Positions 53,775 to 63,606 of a stretch of DNA of 64,000 nucleotides are shown here, piece after piece. This DNA comes from an uncultured SAR116 cluster alpha proteobacterium. GTDB lineage: Bacteria; Pseudomonadota; Alphaproteobacteria; Puniceispirillales; Puniceispirillaceae. The position numbers and the translations under genes are program-made. Positions within the stretch are counted from its first letter, which is position 1; each line of letters begins with the position of its first letter. Below the pieces are notes generated by a model. That model made no database searches and was not told the origin of the DNA. It saw only the letters and a list, made by a program, of their open reading frames with translations. The stretch lies in NCBI GenBank assembly GCA_902622515.1, contig CACNQE010000003.1, forward strand, positions 1 to 64,000, written 5' to 3'.

Positions 53775-55027
53775 TATACTTTCTCCTTAACGGCAGATGC
53801 CGCACCCGCCATAGCTGAGCCTCCCAGCACCGATTTAGACAAGGATTGAGGAAGAGGTTTGGGCGTTTCTATGACGGACAACAAAGGAAGAATAACTAAA
53901 AAGTGAAGAAAGTACCAAGCTGTCGCAACGCGGGATAAAACAACATAAATTCCTTCAGCAGGCATGCCACCAAGATAACCAAGTGCGATACAGTCTGCAA
54001 AAAATACCCAAAAGAAAATTTTAAAAACTGGACGAAAATTTCCAGAGCGTATAGGAGACCTATCTAACCAAGGCAGAATGAACAATACCGCAATTGCTCC
54101 AAACATAGCTAATACTCCGCCAAGTTTATCAGGAACAGCACGCAAAATTGCATAAAAGGGTAAAAAATACCATTCTGGGACAATATGTGCCGGTGTTTGC
54201 ATTGGATTTGCTGGAATGTAATTGTCAGGATGACCCATAAAATTTGGAAAGAAAAATATTGCCGCAGCAAATAGGGTTAAGAAAACAGATAAGCCAAAAA
54301 AATCTTTAATTGTATAATAGGGGTGAAAAGGCACAGTATCTTGAGGACCACTTGGATCAATTCCTATTGGATTATTTGACCCAAAACGATGAAGAGCTAC
54401 CAAGTGAAGTATTACAACACCAACGATAAGGAATGGCATTAAATAGTGCAAAGCAAAAAATCTATTCAAAGTTGGGTTATCAACTGAAAAACCACCCCAT
54501 AAAAAGGTTACAATTGAGTCGCCTACAAAAGGAATCGCTGAAAACAAGTTAGTTATAACGGTCGCACCCCAGAAACTCATCTGTCCCCATGGTAATACGT
54601 ACCCCATAAATGCTGTTGCCATCATCAATAGAAGAATAAGAACCCCTAAAATCCAGAGTAATTCTCTAGGGGCTTTATATGAACCATAGTATAGCCCTCT
54701 GAAGATATGAATAAATACCACTATGAAGAAGAAACTGGCACCGTTCATGTGAATATATCGGAGCAACCAACCGTGATTTACATCCCTCATTATTCGTTCA
54801 ACAGACTGAAAAGCGTAATCGACATGGGGTGTGTAGCTCATTGCCAAAACAATTCCAGTAACTATCATTATTACTAATGATACGCCAGCCAGCGATCCAA
54901 AATTCCAAAAATAGTTTAGATTTTTGGGCGTTGGATACTCATTAAGCTCATGATCCATAAATGAAAAAATAGGAAGTCGATGATCAATCCAACGTACTAC
55001 TGGGTTTGAAAATTTATCTGCTGACAT
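53774..55027 (-). CDS. petB: cytochrome b of the bc1 complex
   Basis: Cytochrome b carries the two b hemes and the quinone sites Qo and Qi. It has about eight membrane helices. Conserved parts include [58 protein letters not shown], and the PEWY motif in [20 protein letters not shown]. The 417-residue length is normal for an alphaproteobacterial unsplit cytochrome b. It is the second gene of petABC. Confidence 0.99.
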   Translation of the reverse strand: MSADKFSNPVVRWIDHRLPIFSFMDHELNEYPTPKNLNYFWNFGSLAGVSLVIMIVTGIVLAMSYTPHVDYAFQSVERIMRDVNHGWLLRYIHMNGASFFFIVVFIHIFRGLYYGSYKAPRELLWILGVLILLLMMATAFMGYVLPWGQMSFWGATVITNLFSAIPFVGDSIVTFLWGGFSVDNPTLNRFFALHYLMPFLIVGVVILHLVALHRFGSNNPIGIDPSGPQDTVPFHPYYTIKDFFGLSVFLTLFAAAIFFFPNFMGHPDNYIPANPMQTPAHIVPEWYFLPFYAILRAVPDKLGGVLAMFGAIAVLFILPWLDRSPIRSGNFRPVFKIFFWVFFADCIALGYLGGMPAEGIYVVLSRVATAWYFLHFLVILPLLSVIETPKPLPQSLSKSVLGGSAMAGAASAVKEKV

Positions 55028-55052
55028 GATATATTCCTTATTCGATAGTTAA

Positions 55053-55607
55053 TTAACCGATTTTTATGAGAGATTCTGTTTCAAATGTATATGGTGGTAT
55101 TTCCAGATTAACTGGGGCAGGCCCTTTTCTTATTCTCCCAGAGCTATCATAATGCGAACCATGACATGGACAAAACCAGCCATCATATTCACCTTTAATC
55201 TCTCCGGTTTTTTGACCAAGAGGGACACATCCGAGATGTGTACAAACACCGATCATAACTAAATATTTTGGATTTGATACACGATCAACATCTAGCTGAG
55301 GATCTTTTAATTGTGATAACTCAACAGATTGAGCAGTGTTGATTTCATCTTCTGTTCTATGTCTAATAAAAACAGGCTTACCACGCCACTTAACAGTTAT
55401 TGACTGTCCAATATCTATTTTTGATATATCAACTTCTATCGAAGCAAGTGCCAAAGTATCCGCTGCTGGATTCATTTGGTCTATAAGAGGCCATGCAACA
55501 GCTGCTGCCCCGATGCCTGCCATAGCGTAGCTCGCAACTACTATGAAATCACGACGTCTACCATCTACATGGGTATCCTCTTGTTTCGAGGTATTTGTTT
55601 TTGCCAT
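55053..55607 (-). CDS. petA: Rieske iron-sulfur subunit of the bc1 complex
   Basis: The Rieske protein carries a 2Fe-2S cluster that oxidises ubiquinol. An N-terminal twin-arginine-type signal anchor ([20 protein letters not shown]) is followed by the soluble domain. The cluster ligands lie in CTHLGC and CPCHGS, and [16 protein letters not shown] follows. I start at the ATG at 55607, after GAGGGGA; an upstream in-frame start is rejected. The length is 184 residues. petA leads the operon. Confidence 0.97.
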   Translation of the reverse strand: MAKTNTSKQEDTHVDGRRRDFIVVASYAMAGIGAAAVAWPLIDQMNPAADTLALASIEVDISKIDIGQSITVKWRGKPVFIRHRTEDEINTAQSVELSQLKDPQLDVDRVSNPKYLVMIGVCTHLGCVPLGQKTGEIKGEYDGWFCPCHGSHYDSSGRIRKGPAPVNLEIPPYTFETESLIKIG

Positions 55608-55792
55608 CTTCCCCTCACCACATTTTATTGGTGAACTTCTTATCAAGTCTTGTTAAGAAATTTCTTTTTTAAATTTTATCGTAATAGTAGTCATGAGAAC
55701 AAAAAATTCTACCCTATTTTCCATAAAAATAGTCTAAATTGCCAAACTTTTTCCACAGATGGAACAATTTGTCGCAAGATTGTATCTTTAGC

Positions 55793-56671
55793 TTAAGGCC
55801 AACGAACTTTCGGGGGGAGACTCATTAAAATTGCATCAATATTGCCGCCCGTCTTAAGTCCAAAAAGCGTTCCTCGATCATATAGTAAATTAAATTCAAC
55901 GTATCTTCCCCGTCGGATTTCCTGATATTCTCGGTCTGTTTCGTTCCAGATGGTATTTTTAGTTTCCTTTACGATTTCAGAATAGCAATTGTTGAATGTA
56001 CTACCAACATCTTGGATAAATTCAAAATCAGTATTCCAATCAACATTGTCCAAACCATCGAAGAAAATCCCCCCTGCTCCACGAGGCTCATCTCGATGTT
56101 TCAGATAAAAATAATCATCGCACCATTTTTTAAATTTCGCATAGGAATCTTTTTTATAATTATCACAGGCCTTTTTTAGAGCTGCATGAAATTTCTCTGC
56201 TTGTCCATCAGCGGGTCGAATTGGCGTTAAATCAGCACCTCCACCAAACCAAGATTTAGAGGTAATGATGAAACGCGTATTCATATGTGCTGCGGGGACA
56301 TAGGGATTTACGGGGTGTGCAACCACTGAAATTCCAGCTGCCCAGAATTTTCCATCTCTTTTTGCACCTGGGATAGATGCACGAAATTCCTCAGATAATT
56401 CGCCATGTACTATTGATGTATTAACGCCTACTTTTTCAAAGATTCGTCCGTTCATCAATCGCATTTTACCGCCGCCGCCGCCTTCTCGATTCCAGATCTT
56501 TTCAACAAAAACACCAGCATTTAAGTCTGTAGATTGTTTTGGAGCCTCATTCTCAATCGCTACAAATGAAGAGCAAATCTCTTCCTGTAATAAATGAAAC
56601 CATGCTACAGCTTTTTCTTTTTTTTGTTCCAAATCCAACATTCTATTTAACATTTTCCTATGAGGCTTCAT
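55793..56671 (-). CDS. hemF: oxygen-dependent coproporphyrinogen III oxidase
   Basis: HemF decarboxylates coproporphyrinogen III to protoporphyrinogen IX using oxygen. Conserved sequences are NREGGGGGKMRLMNGRIFEK, HPVNPYVPAAHMNTRFII, SWFGGGADLTPIRP, and RRGRYVEFNLLYDRGTLFGL. The 292-residue length is normal. The requirement for oxygen fits an aerobic cell with a bc1 complex next door. It is a separate unit, 185 bases before petA on the same strand. Confidence 0.98.
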   Translation of the reverse strand: MKPHRKMLNRMLDLEQKKEKAVAWFHLLQEEICSSFVAIENEAPKQSTDLNAGVFVEKIWNREGGGGGKMRLMNGRIFEKVGVNTSIVHGELSEEFRASIPGAKRDGKFWAAGISVVAHPVNPYVPAAHMNTRFIITSKSWFGGGADLTPIRPADGQAEKFHAALKKACDNYKKDSYAKFKKWCDDYFYLKHRDEPRGAGGIFFDGLDNVDWNTDFEFIQDVGSTFNNCYSEIVKETKNTIWNETDREYQEIRRGRYVEFNLLYDRGTLFGLKTGGNIDAILMSLPPKVRWP

Positions 56672-56764
56672 ATTTTTTTAATCTACGAAGCCTAAACAAT
56701 TAAAGTATTGGTGTTAGTAATAACAGCTCAAATAGAAAAACATACTAAATAATGACCGTGACAT

Positions 56765-58000
56765 TCAACTTTCATATATTTTAGGTATAAAATTGTTGGG
56801 GGAAAAATCTGTATTTTCCGGCAGTTTAAATTCATTCATAACCCAAAGGTGTTCAAGTTCCTTTAGTTTTAATCCCATTTCTGGTCCTGTACTCCAACCA
56901 GCTTGCTTTAAGTCTCTTCCTGTAATTGGAAATTTTGGTTTTTTAAAAGCATCAATGGAACTCCATTTATTTTTTGGAAATAAAAAACCCTTTCGAATAC
57001 AATAAATCCGCACTTTGTCAGATAAATCAGATGCGTGCCAATAAGCTGTTTTTTGCCAATGATTGGTGATAAGTTTTGATGCTTCTGAGTAAGTCAATTC
57101 CTGCATTAGTCGCTCGAAGCGCGCTCGCTCATGGCGAGAGAATCTAATTTTGCTATAAATTTTATTTTTTTTATGAACTGGAGTGATTGCCGCTAATCTT
57201 GCTAGCCAATCAAGTTGTAAAAAGGCATTTTTAAAAATATCAATCTCAAGATTGACCAAAGAAAAACAAAAACCAAATCCAAGTCTGTCCAAGCCTATTT
57301 TTTTCGCAAGATAGAGAGAATTAATAGGATTACTTGCCATAAGCCATTTACTAAATTCGTCCGTAATTCTCTCTAATGAAAGCAGATTTAATTTCTTACA
57401 ATGCCTTTTTAGTGCTTCAATATCATCCTGAGGTATTTCAAACTCTGGCATCCATGCGAAAAGCCTAAAAGCTCTAAGTATTCTGAGGTAATCTTCCTGA
57501 ATTCGGTCATCAGCACTGCCAATGAAAGTAAGCTTTTTATTATGCAGATCTAAAAGACCATTACACGGATCGAATAGAGTATTCGCATCTGTCAAATAAA
57601 TTGCGTTTATAGTGAAATCACGTCGCTGTGCATCAAGCAGCCAATCTGTTATAGGTTCAACTTCGCTGCGTCGTCCATCACTTTTAATATCTTTTCGAGT
57701 CTGCGTAACTTCTATTGAAATATCGTTTTCAACAACCGTAATAGTGCCGTGAGAAAGTCCCGTTTCATAGAATTTTATTTTGTGTTTATTTAAAATCTCA
57801 ATAAAATGAACTATTGGGAAATTTATTGCTATATCAAAGTCTTTGACAGGCTTTTTCATTAACAAATTCCGTACAGCACCCCCTACGAGACGGGCCTCTT
57901 TATCGTTTTCCCTTGCGATTTTTTGTATCTTTTTTATCAGCGCTCTAGCTTTTCCAGCTGGAAATTCTAATTTTTTTATGTTTTTTCCTCCATCGCTCAA
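56765..58000 (-). CDS. CCA tRNA nucleotidyltransferase / poly(A) polymerase family
   Basis: The protein belongs to the class II nucleotidyltransferases that add CCA to tRNA 3' ends. The catalytic head has ARLVGGAVRNLLMKKPVKDF with DIAI, RRSEVEPITDWLLDAQRRDF and FDPCNGLLDLHNKKL, and the neck has EDYLRILRAFRLFA. The start is uncertain. The frame opens at TTG 58000 without a ribosome site, while a GGAGG element lies inside and precedes an ATA codon by 7 bases. The tRNA in this window already encodes CCA, so repair is the more likely role. Confidence 0.9.
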   Translation of the reverse strand: MSDGGKNIKKLEFPAGKARALIKKIQKIARENDKEARLVGGAVRNLLMKKPVKDFDIAINFPIVHFIEILNKHKIKFYETGLSHGTITVVENDISIEVTQTRKDIKSDGRRSEVEPITDWLLDAQRRDFTINAIYLTDANTLFDPCNGLLDLHNKKLTFIGSADDRIQEDYLRILRAFRLFAWMPEFEIPQDDIEALKRHCKKLNLLSLERITDEFSKWLMASNPINSLYLAKKIGLDRLGFGFCFSLVNLEIDIFKNAFLQLDWLARLAAITPVHKKNKIYSKIRFSRHERARFERLMQELTYSEASKLITNHWQKTAYWHASDLSDKVRIYCIRKGFLFPKNKWSSIDAFKKPKFPITGRDLKQAGWSTGPEMGLKLKELEHLWVMNEFKLPENTDFSPNNFIPKIYES

Positions 58001-58042
58001 TAAAGCCCATTTAATAAATAAAATACTAATTTTAGTCTTTAC

Positions 58043-58318
58043 CTATTCCTTTGAATCAAAGCTACCTCCTATTATTTCACCATTTTCAATCTCGGCAGGA
58101 CTATATTGCATTTTTGGAGAAGCACCATTTAATTCAAATAATGCGAATGAACTAACGCTCAGGATTATACTAACTAATAAGATTAAAATAGTCCGATTTT
58201 TCTCAATAAATTTTCTTAGCTCGCTATCCTTTGACATCCTGTTAGAAATTAGTCGTAATGCCTCTATCAGTATTATAGCTACTAAAATAGCACACGCGAT
58301 GTAAACATACCTTCTCAT
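58043..58318 (-). CDS. small two-helix membrane protein (DUF6111-like)
   Basis: The 91-residue protein has membrane segments at about 3-20 and 45-63 with a basic loop between them. A small membrane protein, often labelled DUF6111, commonly sits between the NUDIX and CCA genes in alphaproteobacteria, and size and position match. Sequence alone gives no more. The stop lies 42 bases before the CCA gene and the start 14 bases after the NUDIX gene, so all are likely co-transcribed. Confidence 0.7.
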   Translation of the reverse strand: MRRYVYIACAILVAIILIEALRLISNRMSKDSELRKFIEKNRTILILLVSIILSVSSFALFELNGASPKMQYSPAEIENGEIIGGSFDSKE

Positions 58319-58332
58319 ATCGAGAACCCTTT

Positions 58333-58908
58333 CTAGACCTTACTTGGGGAAATATCTGATAGTTGTTTTAAGATAGCAGCTGTAGCGCCCCAAACTAGTG
58401 GATTTGTATTTTTAATTTCCAAAAATCTTTTACTACTTGTTTCTGAACTATATGTTCGTAAATGATAGCGATTTGGATCAAGATATGAAGATAAAGGAGA
58501 AATTATAATTTCTTCGACTTCGTTTGGATTGCGAATTAATTGTTGTGAAGCACTCAAAGGAGTTTTATCTAAATATCCCACTACCGGGTAAATATGAAAT
58601 CCCGTTAATGTAACAACTGGTGATAAAAATCCCAAAACTTCAACTTCACTTGATGATAGGCCTACTTCCTCCTTTGTTTCTCGGAGGGCGGTATCTACAA
58701 TTGTCTCATCAATGGATTCAAGTTTTCCACCAGGAAAGCTTATTTGACCAGCATGTTCATTGAGGTGTGGCGCTCGCTTTGTTAGTAAAACAGAAAGAGC
58801 GCTTATTTCACCAATCAAAAGACATAGAACAGCAGCTGGCCTCATACCTTTTAAAGGCGCTTCAGCACAAAATTCACTAAAAACTCCAGATTTAATTTGG
58901 CTAAGCAT
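58333..58908 (-). CDS. CoA pyrophosphatase-type NUDIX hydrolase
   Basis: The 191-residue enzyme has the NUDIX box (PGGKLESIDETIVDTALRET, then KEEVGL) with the metal-binding glutamates. The upstream CoA-type signature (LTKRAPHLNEHAGQISFPGG) matches the UPF0035/NudL subgroup that cleaves coenzyme A. It is part of a conserved alphaproteobacterial group with the DUF1285 gene on one side and the CCA gene on the other. Confidence 0.93.
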   Translation of the reverse strand: MLSQIKSGVFSEFCAEAPLKGMRPAAVLCLLIGEISALSVLLTKRAPHLNEHAGQISFPGGKLESIDETIVDTALRETKEEVGLSSSEVEVLGFLSPVVTLTGFHIYPVVGYLDKTPLSASQQLIRNPNEVEEIIISPLSSYLDPNRYHLRTYSSETSSKRFLEIKNTNPLVWGATAAILKQLSDISPSKV

Positions 58909-59005
58909 CTTTAAATATCTTTTGTGTAATCATAATTTTTCGATAGTTTTTGTTTTAATAAGAAACATTTAACTAGTTTTTTTTCAATGTAAATAAAATT
59001 AAACT

Positions 59006-59476
59006 TCATTGTAAAACAAGGAATTCTTCTGCTGACCAAACGCCTATGTCACCATCGGAATTCTGAATGACCATATCCATTAATTGATAATAAACTGGAC
59101 GACTAATCTTAGCAATCAAACCTTTATCTAAGGTTACATAAGGTATTTCTTGCTGTTTGTTATTTTTTTTAAAAAAAATTGAATGCTTTGCACCAGCGAT
59201 ATATTTTCTTTCAATATTATCAACCAATTCTAATCTTGGTCTTCCTCCTCCAACACTTTTCAATACATTTAGGGCAACTATTATAAACGGCGCATCTTCT
59301 ACTGTTATTTCTCCTTTTTCTACCGGCGTTGTTAGCCAATATTTGCCGTTAGCATCTTTTGTTAAAACTGATGCAAATAATTTCACTATGGCTTTACGTC
59401 TAATCTCACCACCCTCATGAAACCAGCGTCCATCAGAAGCAATATGTATGTTAAATTCATCAAGCATTCGTGACAT
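59006..59476 (-). CDS. DUF1285 family protein
   Basis: The protein matches the DUF1285 family. Its conserved elements are IHIASDGRWFHEGGEIRRKA, IVKLFASVLTKDANGKYWLT and TPVEKGEITVEDAPFIIVAL. The function is unknown, though structures show a bifunctional-looking two-domain fold. I start at the ATG at 59476, with GGTGA about 10 bases upstream; the frame extends 19 more codons to a TTG without support. It heads the DUF1285-NUDIX-membrane protein-CCA run on this strand. Confidence 0.85.
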   Translation of the reverse strand: MSRMLDEFNIHIASDGRWFHEGGEIRRKAIVKLFASVLTKDANGKYWLTTPVEKGEITVEDAPFIIVALNVLKSVGGGRPRLELVDNIERKYIAGAKHSIFFKKNNKQQEIPYVTLDKGLIAKISRPVYYQLMDMVIQNSDGDIGVWSAEEFLVLQ

Positions 59477-59753
59477 AGAAAGCTTTTCACCAATCTGAGA
59501 TAAAATTAAGTTTTTACTTTTACAAGACAACAAAATTATCCAATGTACTACTTAATTCCATAAACTAAAAGTTTGAATTAAAGATAAATTATAAAGATGA
59601 GAGTGATGAAAATATAAAACTTTTTTCAGAAAATAAAAACCAACTAATAATATTAAGTAGAAACAATCAGTTTCAACTTTCATTTCTTTAATCTTTGAAG
59701 TATTTTTGATAGGTCATTGAACCGACAGTTCAGTTTTTAATAAAGCTTTTTTA

Positions 59754-60668
59754 ATGTATATTTATTTTCCTATTGCAGAAATTTCCTTGAACCTTTTCAT
59801 CGTCATTGGTTTGGGTGGTTTTATTGGTTTTTTATCTGGGCTTTTTGGCGTTGGCGGTGGTTTTCTAATGACGCCACTCCTAATTTTTCTTGGAATTCCA
59901 GCACCTGTAGCTGTGGCGACTGAGGCAAATCAGATTGTCGCATCTTCTGTATCTGGGGTAATTGCTCACTGGCGTCGTAAAAATGTCGATTTTAAGATGG
60001 GAACAGTATTGTTGCTTGGTGGCTTGGTAGGCTCGTCACTTGGTGTTCTTTTGTTCGCACTTTTAGAAAAGATAGGACAATTAGATTTAGTGATAAAATT
60101 ATCCTATGTGTTTTTTTTAGGTATTATCGGTATTTTGATGCTTTGGGAGAGTGTTCGTACTTACATTAGATCACGAAAAACAGAATTTCATAGTCGTAAA
60201 TTGCATGCACATAATTGGCTTCATGGTTTACCCCTTAAAATGCGTTTTAGGCGCTCAAAACTTTATATAAGTGCCTTAGTGCCCTTCTCTATAGCAGCTT
60301 TTGTCGGCGTACTTTCTGCTATTATGGGAGTTGGTGGTGGTTTTATTATGATTCCTGCAATGATTTATCTTTTGGGTATGCCAACTTCCGTAGTCATTGG
60401 TACATCACTATTCCAAATAATCTTTGTAACAGCAAACGTAACTTTACTCCAGTCTGTACAAACTCAAACAGTTGATTTTCTATTAGCAGGAACACTTTTA
60501 TTTGGGGCAGTCATTGGTGCACAAATTGGAACTCGATTTGGGGGGATGTTACGTGGAGAACAACTGCGCGGCATGCTAGCTATCATTGTTCTACTTGTAA
60601 GTATTAGGATAGGTTATGAACTTATCTCCATTCCATTAGATATATTTTCTTCGGAGATAGTTAAATGA
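59754..60668 (+). CDS. TauE/SafE-family sulfite/sulfoacetate exporter
   Basis: The 304-residue membrane protein has about eight helices and two repeats of the TauE motif: FLSGLFGVGGGFLMTPLLIF near residue 25 and VLSAIMGVGGGFIMIPAMIY near 190. Family members export sulfite, sulfonates or other anions. The following gene overlaps it by four bases and encodes a TIGR02186 protein, a pairing I know from alphaproteobacteria. The substrate cannot be decided here. Confidence 0.93.
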   Translation: MYIYFPIAEISLNLFIVIGLGGFIGFLSGLFGVGGGFLMTPLLIFLGIPAPVAVATEANQIVASSVSGVIAHWRRKNVDFKMGTVLLLGGLVGSSLGVLLFALLEKIGQLDLVIKLSYVFFLGIIGILMLWESVRTYIRSRKTEFHSRKLHAHNWLHGLPLKMRFRRSKLYISALVPFSIAAFVGVLSAIMGVGGGFIMIPAMIYLLGMPTSVVIGTSLFQIIFVTANVTLLQSVQTQTVDFLLAGTLLFGAVIGAQIGTRFGGMLRGEQLRGMLAIIVLLVSIRIGYELISIPLDIFSSEIVK

Positions 60669-61465
60669 GCAATTCTTATCGATATGGTGATTATTCTGAT
60701 ATAAAACACCTAGCACTGATTAGTGTCTTTTCATTTATTATAAATTTTCTATTTTTTTCATCTTGTTACGCTCAATCAAATGCACTAGTGGCTGATTTAT
60801 CAAAGTCAAATATTTCAATAAACACTGATTTTAATGGTGCATCTCTTCTACTATTTGGTTCAATTGCTGGAAAAGATGGCGACGATATAATAGTGGTCAT
60901 TAGCGCCCCCCCGACCGAGATTATAACGAGAAAAAAATCAAAAATGAGCGGTATTTGGGTAAATGCTAGTTCCATAAAATGGAAAAATGCACCAGCCTTT
61001 TATCAAATATTTTCAACCGACACTTTATCTAAAATAGCGACCAGAGATGTCCTTCAGTCTTTGGCTATTGGAACACAGTTTCTAAACCTAAAATTTGAGA
61101 AGTCCGGAGAATTTGATACTAATAATTACAATGAATGGGTAGAAGCACTAAACCGCAATATGAAATCTGCCTCCCTATGGAAAACTAATGAAAATGCAGT
61201 TCAAGTGATTAGAGGAGCACTTTTTAGAACGGAGGTTGACCTTCCAGCTAACATTACGATTGGAGACTATGAGGTACGGATAATTCATTTTAGGAATGGA
61301 CGTTTAATTGCCGAGGATAAGACTGCTATAGCTGTTAAAAAAGCTGGTTTCAGTGCTATAATCTACCAACTAGCCCACGAATATTCTATTTTTTATGGTA
61401 TATTTGCAATAGCTTTTGCTGTTTTTGCGGGTTGGCTTGCGGCGGCAATCTTTCGAAAAACGTAA
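60665..61465 (+). CDS. TIGR02186 family periplasmic/membrane protein
   Basis: The 266-residue protein has an N-terminal signal segment (LALISVFSFIINFLFFSSCY, cleaved near AQSNA) and a beta-rich periplasmic domain starting ISINTDFNGASLLLFGSIAG. One C-terminal membrane helix (about 240-262) anchors it. TIGR02186 proteins are usually encoded next to TauE/SafE genes, as here with a four-base overlap. The role is unknown; it may assist the exporter. Confidence 0.88.
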   Translation: MSNSYRYGDYSDIKHLALISVFSFIINFLFFSSCYAQSNALVADLSKSNISINTDFNGASLLLFGSIAGKDGDDIIVVISAPPTEIITRKKSKMSGIWVNASSIKWKNAPAFYQIFSTDTLSKIATRDVLQSLAIGTQFLNLKFEKSGEFDTNNYNEWVEALNRNMKSASLWKTNENAVQVIRGALFRTEVDLPANITIGDYEVRIIHFRNGRLIAEDKTAIAVKKAGFSAIIYQLAHEYSIFYGIFAIAFAVFAGWLAAAIFRKT

Positions 61466-61554
61466 GATTCCTAAAAGACGAATTTTGAACAACAAGTTGT
61501 CATATTTCATAAAATATCGTTAAACTTAAAACAAATCAGGATTGAGATTTTTTT

Positions 61555-62031
61555 ATGCAAAATGAAACTAAAAATAGATTTTTTTTAGTGGTTGTGGATG
61601 AAACAGAAGAGCTTCATCAGGCTCTTCATTTCGCCTGCGCTCGAGCAAAATCAATAGATGCTAATATTGCATTGGTTTATGTCATCACACCCAATGATTT
61701 TGGACACTGGGCCAGTGTGGATGCTCTTATGAGAGAAGAAGCCCGCGAACAAGCAGAAGAAGTAATCAAAACCCATTCTGACTACGCCAATAGTTTCACA
61801 GGCAAGACACCACTTGTTTATATCAGGGAAGGTGAAACTACCGACCAAATATTACAACTGATCGAAGAAGAAGAGCAAATTTGTCAATTAGTGCTTGGAG
61901 CAAACACAAAATCGGACTCAGCTGGTCCTATTGTGAATTATATTACGGGAAAAGGCGCTGCAAGATGCAAAATACCCGTCGTGATAGTACCTGGTAATTT
62001 AACAGATGCCCAGATAGAAGCATTATGCTAG
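61555..62031 (+). CDS. universal stress protein UspA family
   Basis: The 158-residue protein has the UspA fold: FLVVVDETEELHQALHFACA, a central IALVYVITPNDFGHW, and the nucleotide-binding end (LVLGANTKSDSAGPIVNYIT). The residues around GANTKSDSAGP resemble the ATP-binding G-x2-G-x9-G[ST] loop in a loose form. It is a single gene, 89 bases after the TIGR02186 gene. Its stress or redox role is inferred from the family. Confidence 0.9.
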   Translation: MQNETKNRFFLVVVDETEELHQALHFACARAKSIDANIALVYVITPNDFGHWASVDALMREEAREQAEEVIKTHSDYANSFTGKTPLVYIREGETTDQILQLIEEEEQICQLVLGANTKSDSAGPIVNYITGKGAARCKIPVVIVPGNLTDAQIEALC

Positions 62032-62124
62032 AATAGCACCTTTTTAAATTCAATGCTTGACTAATTACAGTCTCCCACCCTATTTCACATATAATTGAGG
62101 AATACAAAAACTGGGTTCAGTACA

Positions 62125-62634
62125 ATGCGATTATTATTTTTACTTTTTATTATAACAGGATTTATAGGCATGCAAACTAAGGCAGATACAGATTTAAAAC
62201 TTACATTGGAGACCACCGCTGGTAATATAGAAATTAGCTTATTGCCCGAGCTAGCACCAAATCATGTCGCACGCATTTCAGAACTCGCTGAAACAGGATT
62301 TTATGATGGAATTATATTCCACAGAGTAATTCCTGGTTTCATGGCTCAAACAGGTGACCCTGATGGTAATGGTATGGGGGGATCAGGGCAAAAACTTAAA
62401 GCAGAGTTTTCTGATTATTCTTACCGCGAAGGCACTGTAGGGATGGCAAGAACTTCAAATCCAGATAGCGCTGACTCGCAATTTTTCATTTGCTATGATG
62501 GATGTTCACATTTGACAGGGCAATACACTGTTTGGGGACAGGTGTCTGATGGAATGGATAATGTATACAAAATCTCCGCTGGCGAACCTCCAACCGAACC
62601 AGATAGAATAATATCAGCAAGTATTTCTGAGTAA
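62125..62634 (+). CDS. secreted cyclophilin-type peptidyl-prolyl isomerase
   Basis: A cyclophilin with an N-terminal signal peptide (MRLLFLLFIITGFIGMQTKA) for export to the periplasm. The catalytic core is typical: FYDGIIFHRVIPGFMAQTGD with the active-site Arg, GTVGMARTSNPDSADSQFFI and LTGQYTVWGQVSDGMD. I start at the ATG at 62125; the frame extends upstream 10 codons to a TTG without a ribosome site. The mature protein is about 150 residues. Confidence 0.94.
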   Translation: MRLLFLLFIITGFIGMQTKADTDLKLTLETTAGNIEISLLPELAPNHVARISELAETGFYDGIIFHRVIPGFMAQTGDPDGNGMGGSGQKLKAEFSDYSYREGTVGMARTSNPDSADSQFFICYDGCSHLTGQYTVWGQVSDGMDNVYKISAGEPPTEPDRIISASISE

Positions 62635-62654
62635 GTATTTACATAGCACCTATT

Positions 62655-63557
62655 TTAATGCTTTTTTGATAAAACTGCAGAGTTAAAAAACATAGGAGAA
62701 AATTGTACTATTAGCCCAATCCAAATTAAACCAAACACAACAATGTCCACTAAACTGAAGTCTTCTCCTAACAAAATGCTTATTATCATTTGACTGGTTG
62801 GATTTAAATAAAAAATCAATCCAGCGACAGCAAGCGGTAAAACCTTATTCCCATTGTGAAACAAATATAACGGAATTATGGTAAACAATCCGCAGAAAAT
62901 GGCTAATATCAAACCAATAATTTCTCCACCAAAAAATAGAGGCGTGCCAACACTTGACTGCCAGCTAAAATACAACAATGCGATCGGCATGAGTAAAGTT
63001 GTCTCAATCATTAAACCTGTATCTGATTTCACTGGGAGTTGCTTTCTTATAATGGCATAGGCTGCAAATGTTGTAGCCATACTAATAGCAATCCATGGAA
63101 AATTTGATAGAACAGAGCCTTTAAGAAAAACGGCCATGACAGCAAAAAAAAATGCAATCTTGGTTGTTTTTTCTAAGCGCTCTCCTAGAAAAAAATATCC
63201 TAAGGTAGCAGTAAATAACGGATAAATGTAATATCCAAGAGCTGATTGCATTAATTGTCCATGATGAATAGCAAAAATAAAAAATAACCAATTAGCACTT
63301 ATTAAAAGTGCACAAACTAAAAATAAAATTATATTTTTAAGAGAGCTAAGCGCGTCCCCTATTTCTAACAAACGTTTTTGAATAACAAATAAAAAAATAT
63401 ATATAAGGCTAGCCCAAAATACCCGTTGAGCAACAATTTCAATAAAAGCATATTTATACAGTAAATTATAATAAAGAGGTACTATCCCCCAAATTAATGC
63501 TCCCGATGTTGCACTGAGATAACCATATAGTGCTTTATTCATTTTTTGGGTTTCCAT
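62655..63557 (-). CDS. rarD: RarD/EamA-family permease
   Basis: The 300-residue protein has ten membrane helices in two EamA repeats. The RarD subgroup features are GALIWGIVPLYYNLLYKYAF, LISANWLFFIFAIHHGQLMQ with SALGYYIYPL, and AGLIFYLNPTSQMIISILLG. Members are thought to export metabolites or confer chloramphenicol sensitivity changes; the substrate is unknown. An alternative ATG five codons later is possible. Confidence 0.93.
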   Translation of the reverse strand: METQKMNKALYGYLSATSGALIWGIVPLYYNLLYKYAFIEIVAQRVFWASLIYIFLFVIQKRLLEIGDALSSLKNIILFLVCALLISANWLFFIFAIHHGQLMQSALGYYIYPLFTATLGYFFLGERLEKTTKIAFFFAVMAVFLKGSVLSNFPWIAISMATTFAAYAIIRKQLPVKSDTGLMIETTLLMPIALLYFSWQSSVGTPLFFGGEIIGLILAIFCGLFTIIPLYLFHNGNKVLPLAVAGLIFYLNPTSQMIISILLGEDFSLVDIVVFGLIWIGLIVQFSPMFFNSAVLSKKH

Positions 63558-63606
63558 TTTGGCTAAAAAAGAGCGCTAAAATTAACATAGCGAAAATTAA
63601 GTTAAG

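Noticed and set aside
57843-58304. 153-codon plus-strand frame
   Set aside because: It is antisense to both the CCA gene and the small membrane protein gene, which have family support.
62057-62095. possible sigma-70 promoter (TTGACT and TATAAT) ahead of the cyclophilin gene
   Set aside because: The two boxes are 27 bases apart, far from the required 16-18.
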